Shown in pieces: positions 17,921-28,500 of a DNA stretch of 64,000 nucleotides. Source of the stretch: Paramagnetospirillum kuznetsovii (GTDB lineage Bacteria > Pseudomonadota > Alphaproteobacteria > Rhodospirillales > Magnetospirillaceae); NCBI RefSeq assembly GCF_003284725.1, contig NZ_PGTO01000011.1, positions 1-64,000 on the forward strand, given 5' to 3'. The translations under genes and the position numbers were made by a program. The notes below the pieces were generated by a model. It had not been told where the DNA came from. It searched no databases and was given only the letters and a program-made list of their open reading frames with translations. Numbering within the stretch: the first letter of the stretch is position 1; every line of letters starts with the position of its first letter.

Positions 17921-18916
17921 ATGACCGATGTCCAAATCCTCACCGTCTCGCCCGACGAAGCCGAACTGCGCCTGGACCGATGGTTCAAGCGCCATTTTCC
18001 CACCGTTGCCCATGGCCTTCTGGAAAAGTGGCTTCGTGCGGGAAATGTCCGTGTGGATGGCAAGCGCGCCAAATCCAATCAACGGCTTGACGCCGGACAG
18101 AGCATCCGCGTGCCGCCGCTGCCCACCGGACCGGCGCCGGTTGCGGCGCCCAAGCCCTTGGTGGTCGATGAAAAGACGGCGCGGATGTTGCGCGATGCCG
18201 TCCTTTACATGGACGACGACATCATCGCCCTTAACAAGCCGCCGGGATTGGCGGTTCAAGGCGGAACCGGCATGGCCGACAACCATCTGGACGCCATGCT
18301 CGACGCGCTCAGATTCGACGCCACTGAGCGGCCGCGTCTGGTGCATCGCCTGGACAAGGATACGTCCGGGGTTCTGCTGCTGGGCCGCACGGCGTCCGCC
18401 ACCGCCAAGCTGGCGGCCAGTTTCAAGAGTCGCGCCGCCCGCAAATGCTATTGGGCGCTGGTGGCGGGAATGCCGTCCCACCGTCAGGGTCGCATCGACG
18501 CTCCGCTGTCCAAACTGGGGGGCAAGGGGGCCGAGAAGGTGGCGGTGGACGAGGATGACGGCAAGCACGCCGTGACCTATTTCCGGGTAGTGGACAACGC
18601 GCTCAGGCGGGCGGCCTGGTTGGAAATGGAACCGCGCACCGGCCGAACCCACCAATTGCGCGCCCATTGCGTCTTGCTGGGCACCCCCATCATGGGTGAC
18701 GGCAAGTATGGCGGCAAGGACGCGCTGATCGAGGGGACCGGTGTGTCGCGCAAGCTCCATCTGCACGCCCGCGCCGTGCGGCTGCCGCACCCGCGCACCG
18801 GAAAGCTTTTGGAAGTCTTGGCGCCGCCACCGACACATATCAAAGCCAGCTTCGCGTTTTTCGGATTTTCCGAATCCGATGCCGGGCGTCCCTTCGAGGC
18901 CTTCGAGGACGAGTGA
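17921..18916 (+). CDS. rluC: 23S rRNA pseudouridine synthase, RluC type
   Basis: A 331-aa enzyme of the RluA family. An N-terminal S4 RNA-binding domain (about 15-65: LRLDRWFKRHFP, LRAGNVRVDGKR) precedes the catalytic domain with HRLDKDTSG; Asp145 is the nucleophile. RluC isomerises three uridines near the peptidyl transferase centre, and the S4 domain and length favour RluC over RluA. The ATG at 17921 gives the family start; a TTG three codons upstream is less likely. The genes that follow (HAD phosphatase, AsmA-like protein, ATP12) form a conserved alphaproteobacterial neighbourhood. Confidence 0.92.
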   Translation: MTDVQILTVSPDEAELRLDRWFKRHFPTVAHGLLEKWLRAGNVRVDGKRAKSNQRLDAGQSIRVPPLPTGPAPVAAPKPLVVDEKTARMLRDAVLYMDDDIIALNKPPGLAVQGGTGMADNHLDAMLDALRFDATERPRLVHRLDKDTSGVLLLGRTASATAKLAASFKSRAARKCYWALVAGMPSHRQGRIDAPLSKLGGKGAEKVAVDEDDGKHAVTYFRVVDNALRRAAWLEMEPRTGRTHQLRAHCVLLGTPIMGDGKYGGKDALIEGTGVSRKLHLHARAVRLPHPRTGKLLEVLAPPPTHIKASFAFFGFSESDAGRPFEAFEDE

Positions 18917-18982
18917 CATTCCGGCGGTTGGTCCTTTGCCGCCGATGCTGTATCTTGGGCGGACAATGGTTTTCGGAATGCC

Positions 18983-19657
18983 ATGACGCGATTGCGCCTT
19001 GCCGTCTTTGACGTGGACGGCACCCTTGTCGATAGCCAGCATAATATCGTCTCCGCCATGACATCGGCGTGGGGCAACCTCAACCTGGGCATTCCCCGGC
19101 CCGATCAGGTGCGCCGCATCATCGGCCTGTCCCTGGTGGAGGCGTGCAGCGTCCTGCTGCCCTGGGCGCCGCCCTCGGTGCATCGGGCGGTGGCGGAATC
19201 CTATAAGGAAGCCTTCCGCGCCATGCGGCTGCTGCCCGACAGCATGGAGCCGCTGTTTCCCGGCGTGAAGGAAGCGCTCGATATGCTGGAGGAAGAGGGC
19301 TGGTTGCTGGGATTGGCCACTGGCAAGTCACGGCGCGGCGTGGAGTCGTTGCTTGATGCCCACGATCTACACGGCCGCTTCATCACCATTCAGACCGCCG
19401 ACGACAATCCCAGCAAGCCCGATCCCACCATGTTGAAGCGCGCCGCCGCCGATTGCGGTCTCGATTTCTCCGACATTGTCATGATCGGCGATACCGCCTA
19501 TGACATGGCCATGGCCAGCGCCGCCCGGACAGGCGCGGTTGGCGTCTCGTGGGGCTACCATTCGCTCGACGAGTTGAACAAGGCTGGGGCGCAGGTGGTG
19601 CTGGACACGTTCGACAATTTGACCGAGGTGCTCGACGCCGTCACCGGAGAGCGGTGA
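18983..19657 (+). CDS. HAD-superfamily phosphatase, phosphoglycolate phosphatase-like
   Basis: A 224-aa hydrolase with all four HAD motifs: FDVDGTLVDS (Asp10 nucleophile, Asp12 acid), ATGK with Thr113, Lys145 in SKPDP, and MIGDTAYDM (Asp170, Asp174). A helical cap domain lies between motifs I and II. The pattern is of the Gph/PGP group, which remove phosphate from 2-phosphoglycolate or pyrimidine nucleotides; the exact substrate cannot be read from sequence. Its TGA overlaps the ATG of the next gene by one base, so translation is coupled. Confidence 0.88.
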   Translation: MTRLRLAVFDVDGTLVDSQHNIVSAMTSAWGNLNLGIPRPDQVRRIIGLSLVEACSVLLPWAPPSVHRAVAESYKEAFRAMRLLPDSMEPLFPGVKEALDMLEEEGWLLGLATGKSRRGVESLLDAHDLHGRFITIQTADDNPSKPDPTMLKRAAADCGLDFSDIVMIGDTAYDMAMASAARTGAVGVSWGYHSLDELNKAGAQVVLDTFDNLTEVLDAVTGER

Positions 19658-21672
19658 TGAGGCTTGTCACGGTGCTGAAGATCGTTGCCGCCGCCGCCCT
19701 GGTGGTGGTCGTGGCGTTGATCGCGGCCTCCAAGGCGCTGGACAGCGCCAGGTATCAGGCCTTCCTGGCCGATCAAGTGCGGGGTGCCTCCGGGCTGGAA
19801 CTCAGCTTTTCCGGTCCCACCAAGATCAAGCTTGGCCTCTGGCCGCAAGTCAGCTTCACCGGCTTGACGGTGGCGACCAAGCCGGGCGGCCCGGCGCTTT
19901 TGTATGTGGATCGGATCGAGGCGCGGGTGGCATTGCTGCCTTTGGTCTTTCGAATCATCCAGGTGGAAAAGCTCGCCCTCTATCGTCCCATGCTGCGACT
20001 GACGCCCATGCAGCGGCCGAGCGGGACGCCGGATATTGGGCATGGCGGCGACAAGATCCCCCCCACCACTTTGGCGGTCAGCGAAGTCCGCATCGAGGAT
20101 GGCGTGCTCGTCTGGCGCGATGCCGGGAGCACCTCGGATTCCAGCCTGTCCATCGCGCGGGCGGTCATCCAGCCGGAAAGCCTGGCCGGCGGCCCTCTGA
20201 CCATTCAGGCGGAGGGGCGCAAACAGGGAACCGACTTTAAATTGACCGGAATGGTCGGCGCCGTTTCCAATTTGATTTCGGGAAAACCCTATCCCGTACA
20301 GGTCAAAGGCGAGGTCAGCGGCGCCCTGGTGGTGGCCAGTGGCCATGTGGCGGAGCCCCTGTTGGGCAAAGGGGTCGATTTCGATATCAAGGCCCAAGGC
20401 GATGAGTTCGCCGATCTTCTCAGGCGCAGCGGCATCATTGCCGCCGACAAGATCCCGACAGTCATCGGGCGCTACAAGATTTCCGCCAAGCTATCGGATG
20501 CGGGGGTAACGGACCTTGATGCGGTGTTGGGCAGGCGCGACGGCGCCCTGGTCAGCCTGAAGGGCGCCATCAAGACCTGGGCGACTCTGAGCGGAGTGGA
20601 TCTGCTTTTGGTGGCCGAGGCGGACAGTCTCGCCGGGCTTAGTCATCTCATGGGCGTCGATTTGCCCAATGGCGGTCCGTTGAAGCTTTCGGCCCGACTC
20701 AACGATATGGAGGATGGCTGGCGTCTGACGGGAATCAAGAGTTCCCTCGGCAAGAGCGATTTTACCGGTGAATTGGCCCTGGGGCGTGGGCCGAGGCCGC
20801 GCCTTTTCGGACGCTTGGCCGCCGCCGTGTTCGTCCCCGGCGACCTGAGCCTGCCGCAGACCCGCAACGGCGAGTCCACCCGCGCTTCGCCCCAGCGCGT
20901 GGCGATTCCGGTGGATGACGGCCGCATTCTGTCGCTTGAAGCAATACCGTTGGATTGGTTGAAGGGGTTTGACCTTGCCATATCACTGACGGCAAGCCGA
21001 CTCCAATTGGGCGGAGCGATCCTGGCCGACGCCGCGGCGGAGATTGGGCTGACCAATGGCAGGTTCGTCATCGAGGCGATTCAGGCCCGCATGGGCGAAG
21101 GCTCCATCTCCGGCGAGATACGTCTCGACGCCACGGGCCGCAATCCCTCGGTCGCCGTCAAGCTGGCGGGGAGCGGAGTCGATCTCGCCACAATGGGAGG
21201 CGAGGGGGCCTTGGTTGGGGGACGGGGCGATTTTGCCATCGATGTCAAGGCATTGGGCGCCAGTCCACGGTCCTTGGCGGGCAGTCTGGACGGCAGCTTT
21301 TTCGCCGCATTTTCCGATCTCTCCCTGTCTCGCGCCGACCGAGAGCTGATTGGCCAACTTCTCGGCAAATTGGACGATGGTGGTCAAGGCGGTCGCAAGA
21401 TTCCATGTGCCGCTTTACGACTTGTCGCCAAGGGCGGCAAGATATCGGTGGAACGGGGTTTGACGGTTGAAACCGGGCGGACCACCATCGCGGGATCGGG
21501 GTCCGTGGACTTGCGAACAGAGTCCATGGATCTGGCCTTCGCCGCCAAGGGCGGTGCCGGTCTTCGCCTGCGCGGCATGCTTGGCGCCCCGTCGTTCATT
21601 GAGGACGGCCCGCCGGTCAGGCTGTCCGCCGAGGCCGCATCCTGCCGGATGGCGGCCAAGAGCCGCCGCTAG
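19657..21672 (+). CDS. AsmA-family envelope protein
   Basis: A 671-aa protein with one N-terminal membrane anchor (VLKIVAAAALVVVVALIAA, about 7-25) and a long periplasmic part of beta-rich repeats. The start region with ARYQAFLADQVRGASGLEL and SFSGPTKIKLGLWPQVSF (family pattern) is the AsmA N-terminal signature, and the last third (VRGSGSVDLRTESMDL-like: GSVDLRTESMDLAFAAKG) is the AsmA C-terminal module. AsmA-like proteins form bridges for phospholipid transport to the outer membrane. The ATG at 19657 overlaps the upstream stop (TGATG); longer starts lie inside the HAD gene. Confidence 0.85.
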   Translation: MRLVTVLKIVAAAALVVVVALIAASKALDSARYQAFLADQVRGASGLELSFSGPTKIKLGLWPQVSFTGLTVATKPGGPALLYVDRIEARVALLPLVFRIIQVEKLALYRPMLRLTPMQRPSGTPDIGHGGDKIPPTTLAVSEVRIEDGVLVWRDAGSTSDSSLSIARAVIQPESLAGGPLTIQAEGRKQGTDFKLTGMVGAVSNLISGKPYPVQVKGEVSGALVVASGHVAEPLLGKGVDFDIKAQGDEFADLLRRSGIIAADKIPTVIGRYKISAKLSDAGVTDLDAVLGRRDGALVSLKGAIKTWATLSGVDLLLVAEADSLAGLSHLMGVDLPNGGPLKLSARLNDMEDGWRLTGIKSSLGKSDFTGELALGRGPRPRLFGRLAAAVFVPGDLSLPQTRNGESTRASPQRVAIPVDDGRILSLEAIPLDWLKGFDLAISLTASRLQLGGAILADAAAEIGLTNGRFVIEAIQARMGEGSISGEIRLDATGRNPSVAVKLAGSGVDLATMGGEGALVGGRGDFAIDVKALGASPRSLAGSLDGSFFAAFSDLSLSRADRELIGQLLGKLDDGGQGGRKIPCAALRLVAKGGKISVERGLTVETGRTTIAGSGSVDLRTESMDLAFAAKGGAGLRLRGMLGAPSFIEDGPPVRLSAEAASCRMAAKSRR

Positions 21673-21689
21673 ATCAAGAGGGCGAGACC

Positions 21690-22400
21690 GTGTCCAAATC
21701 CTTCAAGCGATTCTATCAGCGGTCCGAGGCCGTCGCCGTCGGGGCTGGCGCGGCTATCCATCTGGACGGTAAGCCCGTCAAGACCCCCGGTGGTCGTCCT
21801 CTGGCGTTGCCGGGCACGGCCCTTGCCGCCGCCGTGGCGTCCGAATGGGATGCCCAGGGAGAGATGGTGATTCCGGCCTCCATGCCCTTGACCCAGCTTG
21901 CCAGCACGGCGCTGGATCGGGTCGGACCGGAACGCGCCCATGTGAGCGCCGAGTTGATGAAATATGCGGGTACCGATCTCCTGTGCTATCGCGCCGAGCG
22001 GCCCAGTGACTTGGTTGCACGCCAGACCCAGGGGTGGCAGCCCTTGCTGGACTGGGCGGCGCTGTCATTGGATGCACGGCTGAACGTGACCAATGCCCTG
22101 GTGGCGGTGGCGCAGCCGCGCGAGGCGCTTGGCGCCTTGTCCCATGTCCTGGACCGTCAGGATTCATGGCGCCTCAGCGCCATCCAGTCCGCCGCCGCCG
22201 CCATGGGATCCTTGATCCTGGCCCTGGCGCTGGCCGAGGGACGCTTGACCGCCTCGCAGGCCTTCGAGCTTTCCCAGTTGGATGAGACCTATCAGATCGA
22301 GCAGTGGGGCGAGGATTACGAGGCGGCCGACCGTCGCGCCGCCTTGGCCGCCGACATTGCGGCGGCGGCGCGATTCCTCGAACTCTTGGCGGTTACATGA
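21690..22400 (+). CDS. ATP12 family chaperone for F1-ATPase assembly (GTG start)
   Basis: A 236-aa protein matching ATP12, the assembly factor that binds free F1 alpha subunits in mitochondria and alphaproteobacteria. Seen: FKRFYQRSEAV, the HLDGKPVKTPGGRPLALP turn, ASEWDAQG, and the C-terminal SQLDETYQIEQWGEDYEA with Trp and Glu positions typical of the family. The start is GTG at 21690 after AGAGGGCGAGACC. The presence of this family supports an alphaproteobacterial origin. Its last 8 bases overlap the end of the convergent lipoprotein gene. Confidence 0.92.
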   Translation: MSKSFKRFYQRSEAVAVGAGAAIHLDGKPVKTPGGRPLALPGTALAAAVASEWDAQGEMVIPASMPLTQLASTALDRVGPERAHVSAELMKYAGTDLLCYRAERPSDLVARQTQGWQPLLDWAALSLDARLNVTNALVAVAQPREALGALSHVLDRQDSWRLSAIQSAAAAMGSLILALALAEGRLTASQAFELSQLDETYQIEQWGEDYEAADRRAALAADIAAAARFLELLAVT

Positions 22401-23019
22401 AGGGCGGGATGGGGCCCAAGGACCGCATCCAGGCGTCGTAGGCCGCCACCGACGGGGCGCGGAATCCGGTTCCCGCCAGTCGGGCCAGGGCGGGGGAGTT
22501 CAGCAATTCCTCCACCGGCTTCTTAAGGCACTGGGCGAACGCCGCCTCCAATTCGCTGGTGTAATCGGTCCGATCGGCATCATAGCGGGCGACGAAATTG
22601 CCCAGTGGGATACCGTCGGACGTCCAGGCATCCACGGCGCATCCCGTCTTCATCTTGCCGTCCAGGCGCGACCATGACGCCTTGCTGCCGGTCAGCTTGA
22701 CGACGATCTGAGGGCGAATGGAGGGATCGTTGACCTCCACCGTCTCGAACCCCTTGGCCAAGACCAGCTTGGCGGCCTTGGCCAGGGCGAGGCCCTCGCG
22801 GATATTGGTTTCTTCACTTTGATAGCGTGTCAGGGCGATGGTCAACTTGCGGGCGATGTCGGTCTCGCCGACGAAGACCATGACGCGCGCCTTGAACGGT
22901 AGAGCCACCCCCGGGACCGGAGCCAGTTGAATGCTGTCCGGGGCAGGCAGATTCGATAGACAGCCGGAGAGAGCCGCCATGATCGCCACTGCCGCCACAC
23001 CTCTGCCCCACGCCGCCAT
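22393..23019 (-). CDS. Putative outer-membrane or periplasmic lipoprotein, unknown function
   Basis: A 208-aa protein with a lipoprotein signal peptide (MAAWGRGVAAVAIMAALSGC) ending in the lipobox LSGC. The mature part has no family I recognise; it is mixed alpha/beta with two more cysteines (one in KTGCAVDAW, one in FAQCLKK) that could form a disulphide. I prefer the ATG at 23019 because GGAG lies 6 bases upstream and the signal peptide then has normal length; the ATG at 23031 is an alternative. It is followed closely on the same strand by, and downstream of, the histidine kinase gene, so the two may be co-transcribed. Confidence 0.72.
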   Translation of the reverse strand: MAAWGRGVAAVAIMAALSGCLSNLPAPDSIQLAPVPGVALPFKARVMVFVGETDIARKLTIALTRYQSEETNIREGLALAKAAKLVLAKGFETVEVNDPSIRPQIVVKLTGSKASWSRLDGKMKTGCAVDAWTSDGIPLGNFVARYDADRTDYTSELEAAFAQCLKKPVEELLNSPALARLAGTGFRAPSVAAYDAWMRSLGPIPPFM

Positions 23020-23088
23020 GCCAATCTCCATTCGCCAGAACCGGGGTACTATAGCGGCGCGACGCCCATGGCCCAACGGATTTGATCG

Positions 23089-25458
23089 CTAAACTCGCGG
23101 GGAGACGGCGCCGTCCTCAAGAGTAAAGAAGAAGGTGGTTCCACCATCGGGATTGGATTCCAGCCAGATGGCGCCATTGCAGCGATGGACGATGCGGCGG
23201 CACATGGCGAGGCCGATGCCGGTGCCGACAGTATCGGAATTGGGGGCCAGGCGCTGGAAGATTTCGAAGATCTTGTCGAAATATTGCGGCTCGATGCCGA
23301 TGCCGTTGTCGGCGACCGAAAATCGCCATGGGCCGTCGTCCAGCCTCTGCGCCGCGACGGAAAGGCGGGGCTTGCGGTCGGGGTGGCGGTATTTGATGCC
23401 ATTGCCCAGCAGGTTTTGAAACAGGCTGACCATGAGAGAGGGCTCCGACATCACCACTGGCATCGCGCCGACGCTGATCTCCACGCCTTCCTCCTCGATG
23501 GTGGTGCGCAGATTATCGAGGGCCTGGCGCAGGGAGTCCGCCGCCGCCACCGGCATCAGTTGCTTGGACTGGCTGGCGATGCGGGAATATTCCAGCAGGT
23601 CGGTGATCAGCACCGTCATTCGCTTGCCGTTGTCGACGATGAAGCCGATGAATTCGTCGGCGTCGGAATCCAATCGCTCCTTATAGCGATGCTCCAGCAA
23701 TTGCGAATAGCTGATGATGTTTCGAAGTGGAGTGCGCAGGTCATGCGAGGCCACATAGGCGAATTGCTCAAGATCGGCATTGGATTGGGCAAGCTTGTGG
23801 GCTTCCAGGGCCAGATTGCTCTGGGCGGCCTCGGCGGCGTCCTTGGCTGCGAGAATTTCCTGATTGGAAAGGTCGCGTTCCAAGACGGCCCCGATCCAGC
23901 GGGCCAGCAGGCGCATGAATTCGATGTCGCCGTCATCGAATGGACGCGACCGGGGAGTGGGCGAACTGAAGTTCACGGTTCCAAAGCCCCGGCCGCGCAC
24001 GGTGACGGGGGCGCCGATATAGGCCTCGAGACTGAAGGTCTTGTAGCAAGGGTGCCCGGCATGGGGCGATACCGCCATGTGGGACACCGCGACCACGTCA
24101 TTGGCGTTCATGGTCAGGGCGCAATAGGTATCGCCGAGGCTGAAGACCTGCCCATTGTGAAGCTCGCCCTCGGTGCCGCCCTCATGGTGAAGGATGGTAT
24201 AGGCGTCGCTTTCAATGTGGCTGATGATGCCGAGCGGCAGACCAAGATGCTTGGCGCCCAGAGCCAGGGACTTTGTCAATTGATCGCTGGCGTCGGCGTT
24301 GGGAAGCGCCGCGATGTCATTCAAGGCCCGCAGCGCCGCCCTCTCCTCGGAAATCTCGATTTCCTTGTTGCGCGCCAGATCGCGCTCCATGGTGCGCTGC
24401 TGGATGAGAGCGGCGGCGGCGGTCATGGCTTGGCCGACCTCGTCGGCCTCCTTCAATCCCAGGGGCGGCAGCGATACCTGTTCGCCGTTTCCCATGGCCA
24501 AGGCCGGAAAAATCAGGGCGCCAATGGGGCCGGTGATATCGCGCGCCATTTTCTGGGCGAGCAGAAGTCCGGTGATCAGAACCAGCATGCCGCCAATCGC
24601 GCCGAGCCAGAGTGAGTGGTTGATTTCGGCTTCCAAGACGTTCCTTGGCACGGCGATGGCCGCGGTCCAGCCGTAACGGGCCGAGCGGTGATAGGCGAGC
24701 ATGACGCCGGTGCCCTCTAGGATATAGGTCTCCACCACTCCGGCGGACGGTCCGTTCAGGGAGTCAAGGATCGCCCGTACCCCCTTCTGGCCCACGTATT
24801 TTTCCGGTGACAGACTGCGGGCGACAATGGTCCCGCTACTGTCGAACACTCCCGATATCCAAGGCGCGGGGCGTGCTTGCCGATCCAAGGTAGGTGAAAA
24901 AGTGTCGGCGTTCAGGGATATGGTCAGGACGAAGGCCATCTGGTCCTGGCGGAATATGGGCAGGGCCAGGGCGACCAGCGGCCGATTGAGAACCGGACCG
25001 ACGAAAAGGTCCGACAAGACCATTTTTCCGGAGTCTCGGACTTGGAAGAAGAAGTCCGGGATTTGACGTGGCAAGGGTTCGCCATAGGGCTTCAAGGTGT
25101 TGACGATCTGGCTCCCATCGGAGGCCAGCAACACGAAATTCAAGCCGGAGGTCTGCGGCAAGACCTTGCGCGCCTGGGCGTGGAAACCGGCGAAGTCGTT
25201 CTGTTCAAGGTATGGTGACGTCGCCAGCGCCTTCAGGGCGGCCTCGGATGTGGCGATGACCGTTTCCATATCGCTCAATAGCGCGCTGGTGCTCGACTGA
25301 AGCGAGCCCGCCAAGGCGTCGCGCTGGCGGACATGATTCGTCCAGCTGCTGTAGGCGACATAGAGCCACGCAGGCAGGAAGCAGGCGATCACCAGCACCG
25401 CGATGCGATAATTGATTCTGAGTTGGCAATAGCGTTTGGAGAACCAATCAATCGACAC
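23089..25458 (-). CDS. Membrane-bound hybrid-sensor histidine kinase (dCache-HAMP-GAF-HisKA)
   Basis: A 789-aa sensor kinase. Order: membrane helix about 19-37, a large periplasmic double-Cache-type sensor about 40-275, second helix about 284-302, HAMP-like linker about 303-355, GAF domain about 385-530, a coiled coil, then HisKA with the phosphorylated His572 in ASHDLRTPL and the ATPase with the N box (QNLLGNGIKY, about 681-690), DNGIG (717-721) and GTGIGL (745-750). It would phosphorylate an unlinked response regulator; no receiver domain is attached and none is adjacent. The output domain resembles bacteriophytochrome-type kinases. A small extracellular ligand is likely for the Cache part, but which one is unknown. 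Confidence 0.92.
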   Translation of the reverse strand: MSIDWFSKRYCQLRINYRIAVLVIACFLPAWLYVAYSSWTNHVRQRDALAGSLQSSTSALLSDMETVIATSEAALKALATSPYLEQNDFAGFHAQARKVLPQTSGLNFVLLASDGSQIVNTLKPYGEPLPRQIPDFFFQVRDSGKMVLSDLFVGPVLNRPLVALALPIFRQDQMAFVLTISLNADTFSPTLDRQARPAPWISGVFDSSGTIVARSLSPEKYVGQKGVRAILDSLNGPSAGVVETYILEGTGVMLAYHRSARYGWTAAIAVPRNVLEAEINHSLWLGAIGGMLVLITGLLLAQKMARDITGPIGALIFPALAMGNGEQVSLPPLGLKEADEVGQAMTAAAALIQQRTMERDLARNKEIEISEERAALRALNDIAALPNADASDQLTKSLALGAKHLGLPLGIISHIESDAYTILHHEGGTEGELHNGQVFSLGDTYCALTMNANDVVAVSHMAVSPHAGHPCYKTFSLEAYIGAPVTVRGRGFGTVNFSSPTPRSRPFDDGDIEFMRLLARWIGAVLERDLSNQEILAAKDAAEAAQSNLALEAHKLAQSNADLEQFAYVASHDLRTPLRNIISYSQLLEHRYKERLDSDADEFIGFIVDNGKRMTVLITDLLEYSRIASQSKQLMPVAAADSLRQALDNLRTTIEEEGVEISVGAMPVVMSEPSLMVSLFQNLLGNGIKYRHPDRKPRLSVAAQRLDDGPWRFSVADNGIGIEPQYFDKIFEIFQRLAPNSDTVGTGIGLAMCRRIVHRCNGAIWLESNPDGGTTFFFTLEDGAVSPRV

Positions 25459-25526
25459 AGCGTGCTAGCCCTTTCAACTTGGGCAGAGCATAGATTGCCG
25501 TTCGCCGCTAGGAAAGGCCTATTGCC

Positions 25527-28500
25527 TTAATTGATTGAGGAAAGGCCGGAGGTTTTGACCCGCTTCTGCCATTCGTTCATGAAGGTCTGGAAGTCCTGGA
25601 CCTGCTTGATCTTCTCGCCGACCCGGCGGTAGTCGATGATTCCCCGCTCGGCCTCGCTGGTCAGCAAGTCGAAGGCTTCCTTCCATTCGGTGCTGGCCAT
25701 CAGCGGTCCATAGGTCCGCCGCAGACGGGTCAGGCCGCGCTCGTCGCGTCCCAGGGTCATGGCGATGGCGGTGTCGAGCAGGCGGCGGGCCATGACGGGG
25801 TCCAGCGGCTTGTTGCCCGGCGGCTTCTCGATGGTGCTTTCCAGGGTGGCGGCGGCGTCGGGCCAGCGCTTTTGGTGCCAGTAGATGTCGCCGCGCAGCT
25901 TGCGGGCCGGATCGCTCTGGTCGTTGATGATCAGGGCCAGCGCCTCGGCGGTGCGGCCGAGATCGTCGAGGGCCTGGACCCGGAGATAGCGGCGTTGGGC
26001 CGCCAGATCGGCGGGAATATCCGGAACCTCGCTGGCCTCCAGGGCTTCCAGCGCCAGGCCGGGCTTGCGGTCGGAGATGTTGAGGAAGGCGAGACGGGCG
26101 CCGACGCGGGCCTTGTCCAGCCCGGACAAGCGGAACTCCACTTGATGGCGCAGCAACTCGCCCGCCCGATCCAACAGGTCCACCGCCGCCAGCCGGTCGG
26201 CCAGACGACGGATCATCTCGTCGCCCTTGGTGCCCGTGGGCGTCAGCTCCTGGAACTCGTCATAAAGGCCGATGGCCACCACCGGCTGAAGCTTGTCGGC
26301 CTCTCCCGCCAGGAACAGCTTATTGAAAGCCTCGTTCATTTCCTCGGTGACGTTCGGGATATCGGGATTGTCGGGGTAATTGGCGGCAAGGCTATGCATG
26401 CTGCGCAGGCCTTCGCCATAGCGTCCGGCCGCGATCTGCAACTGTCCAAGGCGCTTCATCAACTGGTATTCGAAATCCTCGCCGCGCCAGGCGAAGCGCA
26501 GCTTCTCGAATTCGCTGATGGCTTCGGACGGGGTCATTTTCTTGAGGCGCAGCATCAATTCGATGCGGTCCCGGGCGGCATAGGCGCGGTCGGGGCGGCT
26601 CTCGCTGGCCTCGGCGTCGCGGAAGCGGGTGATGGCCTGTTCGTACTGCTTGCCCGCCACGGCGGCCAAACCCGCGAGATAGGAGATCTTGCCCACATCG
26701 CGGCGGGAAAGACCGGGGCCCATCATGGCGTCGACGATCTTGGCGGCGCCCTTGCCGTCGCCCGCCGCCGCCACGGTCTTGGCCGCCACCTCGCCGATAC
26801 CCATGCGCAGGCTGCGCGGCCAGCCCTTGATGTCTTCCGGCGCCAAGCGCAGCACCAAGGCGTGCTTGTTGGGATCGGGCAGTGAACGGGCACTGGCGGC
26901 GGCCAGGAACAACTGGACGGTGGCATCGCCTTTCAAGGCAGGCAAGGACAGGTCGGCGATGGCGTCGGCATCCCGATACATCAGGAAATTGGCGGCGCCT
27001 CGAACGGCGCGATAGGCCGGCGTGTCGACCACGTTGGGATCGGCGGCGGCCATGATCTTGAGCACGCCCAGGGCCTCGGCGCCAAAGCCGTTGGCCACGT
27101 AATGACGGGCTATTTCAAGGCGCTGGGCATTCTTGTCGTCGGGCCGCACGAAGGTCAGGCGGCTTTGCAGCTTTCGATGTTCATCGACGAATTTGTCGTT
27201 GCCGCCACGCAGCCATTTTGGAATTTCCAACGGCCCGGTCGCCATGGCATCGGCGCCCATCTTGGCGTCGGGCATACCGCCCGATTCCTCTGGGGTAGCG
27301 CCGGGCGCCAGACCGGACAGGTAGAGGCCGCCGGGCATGGTGGCTTCGACGGTCGCCTTGTTGACGTCCAGGCGGGCGGCATCCGTGCGCATGACGGCGG
27401 CGGCGCCCTGGGCGGTGGGCAGAATCTCCAGGCCGGGATATTCCCGTCCGCCACGAACGCCGAGACCGATGGTCGGCACCGTCACGATCTGAATGGAATC
27501 GCCGACCTCGGGATCCTTCAGCACCATGGCGGGCGAACCGTCGGCCATGGCGATCACCACCCGTCCGCGATCCTGGAAATCCATCTGAGTCTTGACCTCG
27601 GCCCCCACCTTGGGCGCCAGCGGCTGCTCCTGGATGTCCAGAACCCACAACTGGCCTTCCTTGCGGATGGAAGGGTTGAAGCCGGGGCGGGTGATCATGC
27701 GGACAGCGGTGCCCTTGAAGCCCTGGATCTGCTCCACATGCAGAACCACATCGCCGCCGGTCCGCTTCAAAAGCTTGGTGTCCACCTCGACCTTGAGATC
27801 GAAGACCGCCCACAACCACCCGGCGCGACGGAATACCGCGGCCCCGGTCGGCTTGTCGAAGGAAAAGCCGAGGCTGACCGACTTCCCATCGGCAGGCGCG
27901 GCCGGAGCAGGTTCGGCCGCCGGCGTGCCGTTGGCCGCCTTGGACTCGCCGTTCGCCTTGCCATTCGTGGGAGGGGGCGGCGCCAACGGCTTGAGCGACG
28001 GAGGTTGCTCCTCGGAGCCCAGCGTCGGCGCCAAGGGAGGTGGTGTGCCGCCATTGGCACGGGGGGGAGGGGCGGCCCCGGCGGGGCGGACCAGATCGAC
28101 GGCGACCCGTGGACCGGAGGTAAAGTGCCGAACCCGCATGCCGGGCGGCAGCGCCAATGAGACTGAGGTTCCCTTGCCGACCGTCTTCGATTCCAGATAG
28201 GAGACATCGGGGGGCAGGGACGCCTTCAGCGAGGTGACGTTGACATTGGCCAGCCGGTCGAAATTGATGGAGACCTTGCCTCCGGCCTCGTCCACCGAAT
28301 AGCCGACCGGCTTTGGCCAATCGAACACCAGCCGGTTGAAGCCGGTGTGCTCGCCGCCGCGCACCATCAGATCGATGGCGGGGCCGGTGGCTTCGACGGC
28401 CGTGGGCGGCGGGGCCGGAGGGGCGGCGGCGGCCGGGGGCTTCGGGTCTTTCGGCGTCTCGGTGGCGGGCGTCGGAGCGGGCGCGGTTGAGCTTGTCTGG

